Shown: piece after piece, positions 18,329 through 18,467 of the stretch | Layout: every line of letters starts with the position of its first letter | How positions within the stretch are numbered: the first letter of the stretch is position 1 | NCBI GenBank assembly: GCA_015039465.1 | Contig: MU130360.1 | Coordinates: forward strand, 174,366 to 192,832 | DNA: 18,467 nucleotides | Direction of reading: 5' to 3' | Source: Phlegmacium glaucopus | Lineage: Eukaryota; Basidiomycota; Agaricomycetes; Agaricales; Cortinariaceae | Notes under the pieces: generated by a model | What the model was told of the DNA's origin: nothing | Seen by the model: the letters and a program-made list of their open reading frames with translations, nothing else | Database searches by the model: none | Made by a program: the position numbers and the translations under genes

Positions 18329-18467
18329 ATGGACCCATCCACTCACCACTCACCCAACCTTCCCTGGTCGCATACCGTCCTCTCCCTTTCCTTCGCCCCC
18401 TCCCCCTCCCTTTTCTTCAACCTCTAGTTATTTACCGCCCTCTTCGGTCATACCATCGGTTTTGACG
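18329..18467 (+). CDS. Unknown low-complexity protein family, copy D (5' start, partial)
   Basis: The ATG at 18329 begins MDPSTHHSPNLPWSHTV; THHS also occurs in copy A (PTHHSQG), supporting the family link. This frame ends at a TAG (18425-18427), so, as in copies A and B, the first ATG frame is short. Either the true coding frame starts later, an intron is removed, or this is a short upstream ORF. The window ends before exon 1 could be judged. Confidence 0.4.

Noticed and set aside
1..18467. CRISPR arrays, rRNA, tRNA, bacterial operons
   Set aside because: No regularly spaced repeats, no rRNA or cloverleaf sequence, and the intron structure shows the DNA is eukaryotic.

Overview
This window looks like a decayed, transposon-rich stretch of an Agaricomycete (mushroom-forming basidiomycete) genome. 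The evidence is many 50-65 bp GT-AG introns, a cytochrome P450 with the heme signature [10 protein letters not shown] typical of mushroom P450s, and fungal housekeeping relatives (Atg18, MCM4, an F-box/WD40 protein, a protein kinase) that are all broken. I see no gene that is clearly intact except the reading frame of a Ty1/copia tail at the left edge. All identifications come from reading translated motifs by eye; no database search was run.

Layout. 1-965: 3' end of a Ty1/copia element (RNase H, polypurine tract, 3' LTR). 986-1856: copy A of an unrecognised low-complexity gene family (+). 2394-4300: fragments of ATG18 and of a P450 gene, both on the minus strand. 4684-5755: copy B of the unknown family with its promoter (+). 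5771-6640: C-rich repeats and gene-free DNA. 6641-7897: a 1.26 kb foldback element with arms of about 555 bp. 7972-8510: a 33-base poly-A run, a hexanucleotide microsatellite and a dense series of hairpins. 8540-8784: 3' part of copy C (+). 9618-10935: a longer ATG18 pseudogene and a P450 stub (-). 10993-13768: an MCM4 5' part with a G1/S-type MCB promoter element, abutting an F-box/WD40 pseudogene (+). 15175-17118: a protein kinase pseudogene (+). 17290-17370: P450 N-terminal fragment (-). 18167-18467: promoter and start of copy D (+).

The main organising principle is a repeated module: unknown family gene (+), then ATG18 (-), then P450 (-), then the promoter of the next family copy (+). It occurs once at 1-4.9 kb and again at 8.5-18.5 kb. 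In the second module the P450 is reduced to its two ends (about 10.84-10.94 kb and 17.29-17.37 kb), and the 6.3 kb between them holds the MCM4, F-box/WD40 and kinase pseudogenes. This is either an insertion of a multi-gene segment into a P450 copy or an equivalent rearrangement.

The most novel items are the four-copy family with an exactly conserved 62-nt last exon, the gene-block-in-P450 arrangement, the foldback element with recurring ATATTCTCG boxes, and the hairpin-rich block at 8.24-8.51 kb.
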